Below are positions 60,633-64,000 of a stretch of 64,000 nucleotides of DNA, one piece after another; positions within the stretch are counted from its first letter, which is position 1; each line of letters begins with the position of its first letter. Under the pieces are notes generated by a model. The model was given only the letters and a program-made list of their open reading frames with translations. It searched no databases and was not told where the DNA came from. Source of the DNA: Tepidicaulis sp002389665 (lineage in GTDB: Bacteria > Pseudomonadota > Alphaproteobacteria > Parvibaculales > Parvibaculaceae); NCBI RefSeq assembly GCF_965222285.1, contig NZ_OZ244942.1:682001-746000 (forward strand). Direction: 5' to 3'. Both the position numbers and the translations under genes were made by a program.

Positions 60633-61196
60633 TCAGAAGGAAGCGGCAAGGCGCGCTAAAAGCGCATGGGCATCGGTGCGCCCATAGCCCTTGGAGGCAA
60701 GCTGGCGGGCCGTCTCTTCGATATAGAACCGCGTGCTCCCAAGCGTGCCTTCCCCGGTCAAATAGCGCTCACGGGTTTCCTCAGGCGGCAGGTCGGGCAG
60801 AAAGGCGCCGGAACTCGGATGGGCAATGTAAGTGAGTGCCCGGTAAAGCCGCCCGTCCTGCCCGTGCAGCGTTACCCAGCGGCGCAGGTAATGGCGCTCG
60901 CGGTAATCGAGCGCGGCTTCCGCTTCCGGCCAGTCCTTCGCCGCGATCTTGATGCCGAAGCCGGTCGTATAGCCGCCCGGATGCAGGCCGGCGGCAAGGC
61001 CCGGCCTTTCCGGCGAGCCCCAGGTCGTGGTTTTGACCATGGAAAAGCGCCGGTGCCAGCCTTGCACGGTGCCGGCCAGCATTTTCTGCACCGGCACGCG
61101 CGGGTCCCACATCAAGGAACCGTAACCGAAGACCCAGTAGCTGCCGCCCTTTTCCGGCGGGCTCGCTTCTGCGCTATCTTCATTGTGTTGTCTCAT
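60633..61196 (-). CDS. ChaC-type glutathione-specific gamma-glutamylcyclotransferase
   Basis: A 187-residue protein. The YWVFGYGSLMWDP motif is the substrate-binding signature (YGSL), LDYRERHYLRR carries the catalytic Glu, and GWHRRFSM is the conserved middle block of the ChaC family. It breaks reduced glutathione into 5-oxoproline and Cys-Gly in the cytoplasm. It is divergent from the secernin-like C69 gene with 55 bases between starts, and 63 bases upstream of the glutathione peroxidase gene, so the three could share regulation. The start has a weak ribosome site. Confidence 0.9.
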   Translation of the reverse strand: MRQHNEDSAEASPPEKGGSYWVFGYGSLMWDPRVPVQKMLAGTVQGWHRRFSMVKTTTWGSPERPGLAAGLHPGGYTTGFGIKIAAKDWPEAEAALDYRERHYLRRWVTLHGQDGRLYRALTYIAHPSSGAFLPDLPPEETRERYLTGEGTLGSTRFYIEETARQLASKGYGRTDAHALLARLAASF

Positions 61197-61251
61197 GGCT
61201 TGCTCTTTGGCTCGTCCTGCAGTCTATCTATCCGGGGCAAGGGAGGATCTT

Positions 61252-62631
61252 ATGTGTGACACGATGGTAGCGCGCCCGCCAGTCACGAAAAACGGCACGC
61301 TGATATTCGCAAAAAACTCGGATAGGGAGGCGAACGAGGCGCAATATCTCTTTCATGCGCCCGCGCAAACACACGCGCCGGGCAGCGAGCTTGCCTGCAC
61401 TTATATTTCCATTCCCCAGGCAGAGCGCACAAACGCGGTGCTGCTCTCCCGGCCCTATTGGATGTGGGGCGCGGAAATGGGCGTCAACGAGCATGGGGTC
61501 CTGATCGGCAACGAGGCGGTCTTTTCCAAACTGAAGCCGCAAAAAGAACCGGCGCTGATCGGCATGGATTTGCTGCGCCTTGGCCTCGAACGGGCGGCGA
61601 GCGCGGAAGAAGCAGTGGAAGTGATCACCTCACTCCTTGCGCAATACGGTCAGGGCGGCAATTGCGGCCATAACGGTCATTTCGAATATCATAACGCGTT
61701 TTTGATCGCCGATGCGGGCGGCACTGCCTTTGTGCTGGAAACGGTGGGCCGTGACTTTGTGCTGGAGCGGGCGGGGGATGTGCGCACCATCTCCAATGCC
61801 TATACGGTGGGCACCGAATACGAGCGGATGAGCGACGGGCTGATCGCGCAGGCCCGCGCCAAGGGCTGGGCCGGGGACAAGACCCCCTTCGATTTTGCCG
61901 AGGCTTACGGCGACCGGCTGCGCTCGCGTTTCGCGACAGGCTATGAACGCGGCTGCCGCACGCGCGATCTCCTCGGCCCCAAAGCGCCCCATGTCGAGGC
62001 CCGCCATGTGATGGGCGTGCTGCGCGATCATGGCCCCCGCGCCGCCCGCCAGCGCCATTGGCAGCCGGACGGGCTCTTGGGCGGCAGCGTTTGCGCCCAT
62101 GCCTCTTTCGGGCCGGTGCGCAAATTCGGCCAGACCACTTCGTCCTGGATCACGGAAATCCGGAACGGGCGCATGCTGCACTGGGTGACGGGTACTTCCG
62201 CCCCCGATACCGGGATTTTCAAGCCGGTCTTTTTCGGTCCGGGCTCTGAGGGGATCGGCCTGCCCGATTTCGGCCCGGTGCCGGGCGGGCGCTATGAAGA
62301 AGCGGCGCTTTGGTGGCGGCATGAAAAGCTCCACCGGGCGGTTCTGGAAAATTACGGGCCTCGCCTTGCCGCTTACGCCGGGGAGCGGGACCGGCTGGAA
62401 GAAAATTTCATGGATGAGGTGGCCGGCGCGCTCGAGCGGGGCGCGGATGAGGGTGCCCTTGAAGCGTTAACGGCCCGGCACTGGCGCCGCGCGGAAGAGG
62501 CGGAAAAAGCCTGGCTGAAAGCGGCTCTCGCCGTGCCCGCAAATGCCCGCCAGATGGCGCCTCCGTCGCATTTTTACCGTTTTCATTGGAAGCGCCTCAA
62601 CCGGCTCGCCCATATGCCGGAAATCTCTTAA
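61252..62631 (+). CDS. C69-family (secernin-like) peptidase
   Basis: A 459-residue Ntn-hydrolase-type protein. It begins Met-Cys-Asp-Thr: after removal of Met1, Cys2 would be the N-terminal nucleophile, as in C69 dipeptidases and secernins. NGTLIFAKNSDREANEAQ (15-32) matches the secernin signature, and MGVNEHGVLIGNEAVF and NGHFEYHNAFLIADAGGTAF are further conserved blocks. The C-terminal third is mostly helical. C69 proteins cleave dipeptides. GGGAGG lies upstream of the chosen ATG; an in-frame ATG 23 codons upstream would hide the Cys. Divergent from chaC, it could hydrolyse the Cys-Gly product; that is inference. Confidence 0.86.
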   Translation: MCDTMVARPPVTKNGTLIFAKNSDREANEAQYLFHAPAQTHAPGSELACTYISIPQAERTNAVLLSRPYWMWGAEMGVNEHGVLIGNEAVFSKLKPQKEPALIGMDLLRLGLERAASAEEAVEVITSLLAQYGQGGNCGHNGHFEYHNAFLIADAGGTAFVLETVGRDFVLERAGDVRTISNAYTVGTEYERMSDGLIAQARAKGWAGDKTPFDFAEAYGDRLRSRFATGYERGCRTRDLLGPKAPHVEARHVMGVLRDHGPRAARQRHWQPDGLLGGSVCAHASFGPVRKFGQTTSSWITEIRNGRMLHWVTGTSAPDTGIFKPVFFGPGSEGIGLPDFGPVPGGRYEEAALWWRHEKLHRAVLENYGPRLAAYAGERDRLEENFMDEVAGALERGADEGALEALTARHWRRAEEAEKAWLKAALAVPANARQMAPPSHFYRFHWKRLNRLAHMPEIS

Positions 62632-62644
62632 CCCGGCTTTAGGG

Positions 62645-62681
62645 TTAACTCTTTGTCAACCGGGTGCTGGCATCTTAGCTA
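62645..62681 (+). promoter_or_regulatory. Candidate CtrA-type promoter of the EAL protein
   Basis: TTAA-N7-TCAA (62645-62659), one mismatch from the CtrA box TTAA-N7-TTAA, overlaps a -35-like TTGTCA (62653-62658), which is 17 bases from TAGCTA (62676-62681). CtrA boxes over the -35 are typical of CtrA-activated genes. Confidence 0.5.
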
Positions 62682-62731
62682 CAAGCGAAGTCCTTCTTGC
62701 CGCGACCCGTCTAACAGAGAGCCACACGCCC

Positions 62732-64000
62732 ATGCCCAGGTTTGTCGATGTGCTTTTGATCGCCATTTACGCGCTTGTTGCCGCAGCGTCTTCTGCCGCC
62801 CTTATTCAATATGGCGGGCTCCAGGGGCCGTTTGCCTGGCTGGCGGGTTTTCAGGTGTTTTTGGTGATGGGGCTCATCCAGACCATGACCGCGCGCCGGG
62901 TGGAGCAGCGCCGGATGGACGAGCTGATCGCCTATACGAACAGCATCAGCCGCGATCTTGAAATCACCGAAGAAAAACTTGCCGAACTTCTGGAAGCAGG
63001 CGCCCATTCGGAAGAAGGCGAGGACGAAGCCATCAGCCTGAATGTGCGCGGGCTCCAGGAGCGTGTCGCCCAGCTTGCCGAAGAGCTTGAGCGCCGCCCC
63101 GCCGCGCAGAAGGAAGAGCGCGTGGAAGCGGACGTTGAAGATATGGCTGCCGGCGCAGCGCAGGAAAATAGTGCCGCCGATTTCTCGAAGCTCGTGCCGG
63201 GTAAGCCGGAGGCGGGCCTGGATGCAGGCGAAACCCATTTCGATCTCGGCGCCAAACTGCAAGGGCGCGAGCGTCCCTCGCTGCAGCTTGTGAGCAACGA
63301 CACGCAGCCCCCGCTTTATACCGATGCCGAACTGCTCGATGTCATCAAGGAAGCGCTGGAGAAAAACCGGCTCGACCTTTACCTCCAGCCCGTCGTCAAT
63401 CTGCCTCAGCGCCAGACCTGCTATTATGAAGGCTTGACGCGCCTGCGCGGCCCGCGGGGCGAAGTGATCATGCCGGCCGATTATATCCGCGTGGCAGCGC
63501 CTGCCGGGCTGATGCCGATCATCGACAATATGCAGCTTCTGCGCTCCGTGCAGGTGGTGCGGCAAATGTCGAAGCGCGGCAAGGACACGCCGATCTTCTG
63601 CAACATTTCCTCCGACACGCTGTCGGATACGGAATTCTTCCCGCAATTCATCGACTATCTGCGCAGCACGCAGGAGTTGACCGGCAAGCTGGTCTTCGAG
63701 ATTGCCCAGGAAACGATGCTGAATGCCGGTGTCATGGAAATGGAAAATCTGCGCGATCTGGCGAGCGCCGGGTTCCACCTTTCCATGGACAAGATCGACC
63801 ATCTGCGCATGGATTTCCACGAGCTGCACGGCCTCGGTTTCCGCTTCGTGAAAGTGGGCGCGGACTTGCTCTTCAACGCCTCCATGAGCGAGACGGAACT
63901 TCTGGGCGACATTCACCCGGAAGACCTGAAAGAGCTGCTGCGCCGCAACGGTATCTCGCTCATCGCCGAGCGCATCGAGGACGAGCGCACGGTGATCGAC
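62732..64000 (+). CDS. TipF-like membrane protein with degenerate EAL domain (3' end outside window)
   Basis: The frame is open from the ATG at 62732 to the end of the window (423 residues seen). Two N-terminal membrane segments (~5-24 and ~30-50) are followed by a coiled coil of Glu/Arg-rich repeats (~55-150) and an EAL-type domain from ~215. The signature is CYYEGLTRLRG (E233-G234-L235), EGL rather than EAL, and the DDFGTG-type loop reads LSMDKIDHLRM, so phosphodiesterase activity is unlikely. This architecture is that of TipF, the c-di-GMP-binding flagellar assembly factor of Caulobacter. A CtrA-like site lies upstream. The C-terminus is missing here. Confidence 0.75.
   Translation, partial: MPRFVDVLLIAIYALVAAASSAALIQYGGLQGPFAWLAGFQVFLVMGLIQTMTARRVEQRRMDELIAYTNSISRDLEITEEKLAELLEAGAHSEEGEDEAISLNVRGLQERVAQLAEELERRPAAQKEERVEADVEDMAAGAAQENSAADFSKLVPGKPEAGLDAGETHFDLGAKLQGRERPSLQLVSNDTQPPLYTDAELLDVIKEALEKNRLDLYLQPVVNLPQRQTCYYEGLTRLRGPRGEVIMPADYIRVAAPAGLMPIIDNMQLLRSVQVVRQMSKRGKDTPIFCNISSDTLSDTEFFPQFIDYLRSTQELTGKLVFEIAQETMLNAGVMEMENLRDLASAGFHLSMDKIDHLRMDFHELHGLGFRFVKVGADLLFNASMSETELLGDIHPEDLKELLRRNGISLIAERIEDERTVID

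Noticed and set aside
62711..63916. A 401-residue open frame on the minus strand opposite the EAL gene
   Set aside because: Its translation is rich in His, Gln and Arg without any domain, as expected for a shadow of a GC-rich gene; the plus-strand frame encodes a clear coiled coil and EAL domain.
1..64000. CRISPR arrays, tRNA/rRNA genes, insertion sequences or prophage
   Set aside because: No regular repeat-spacer arrays, cloverleaf-like sequences, transposase or phage genes were seen on reading the gaps and proteins; a tRNAscan-SE or ISfinder run could not be made.

Overview
This 64 kb window is GC-rich chromosomal DNA from an alphaproteobacterium. The support is the split HisRS/HisZ/HisG histidine start, an alpha-type HisRS, a groESL operon under a perfect CIRCE, an adjacent aceB-aceA pair with a divergent ScfR/RamB-type regulator, a CheZ-like phosphatase and a TipF-like degenerate EAL protein. 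The many flavin monooxygenases, short-chain dehydrogenases and acyl-CoA genes fit a hydrocarbon- or lipid-using lineage such as Parvibaculales; the genus is a guess. I see no prophage, insertion sequence, CRISPR array, tRNA or rRNA gene. The region looks like ordinary, densely packed chromosome.

Layout. 0-12 kb: the tail of a Fis-type regulator, a DUF819 membrane protein, an LpxR-type lipid A deacylase, an acyl-CoA synthetase, an acyl-CoA dehydrogenase, a dCache-PAS sensor kinase, an FGE-fold protein lacking the catalytic cysteines, a GST, an NMO-like flavoprotein and a TetR regulator. 12-17.4 kb: a flavin amine oxidase, speD-speE behind a long structured leader, an RraA-like protein and a Baeyer-Villiger monooxygenase. 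17.4-25.5 kb: an inverse-autotransporter-like outer membrane protein, a small lipoprotein, isocitrate lyase, malate synthase, the ScfR-type regulator and an orphan TonB. 25.5-33 kb: a CheZ-like protein, a probable pseudo-histidine-kinase, hisS, hisZ-hisG and a TauE/SafE permease. 33-45 kb: an FMO-SDR operon with divergent TetR, glyA behind a ZTP riboswitch, small envelope proteins, groES-groEL and an Aat-like transferase.

45-55 kb: a D-threonine-aldolase-like enzyme, a YdcF protein, a Gfo/Idh/MocA oxidoreductase, a PPi-type phosphofructokinase, a MarR/PEP-mutase-like/hotdog operon facing a CMD-VOC pair, and a PuuR-like regulator divergent from an omega-aminotransferase. 55-64 kb: a strong candidate small RNA with C-rich anti-Shine-Dalgarno-like loops, a DUF4424 protein, two SDRs, an OmpA lipoprotein, MsrQ, glutathione peroxidase, ChaC, a secernin-like C69 peptidase and the start of a TipF-like EAL protein.

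How the genes fit together. aceBA with its regulator, the acyl-CoA enzymes and the PPi-PFK suggest growth on acetyl-CoA-yielding substrates. GPx, ChaC and the C69 peptidase could form a glutathione-use and turnover patch. The CheZ-like, pseudokinase and TipF-like genes point to motility and cell-cycle control. The most interesting signals are in non-coding DNA: the C-rich small RNA (about 55221-55353), the speD leader with a tiny reading frame and competing hairpins (13374-13717), the ZTP riboswitch with a possible long-range alternative pairing (37460-37589), and palindromic operators at several divergent promoters.
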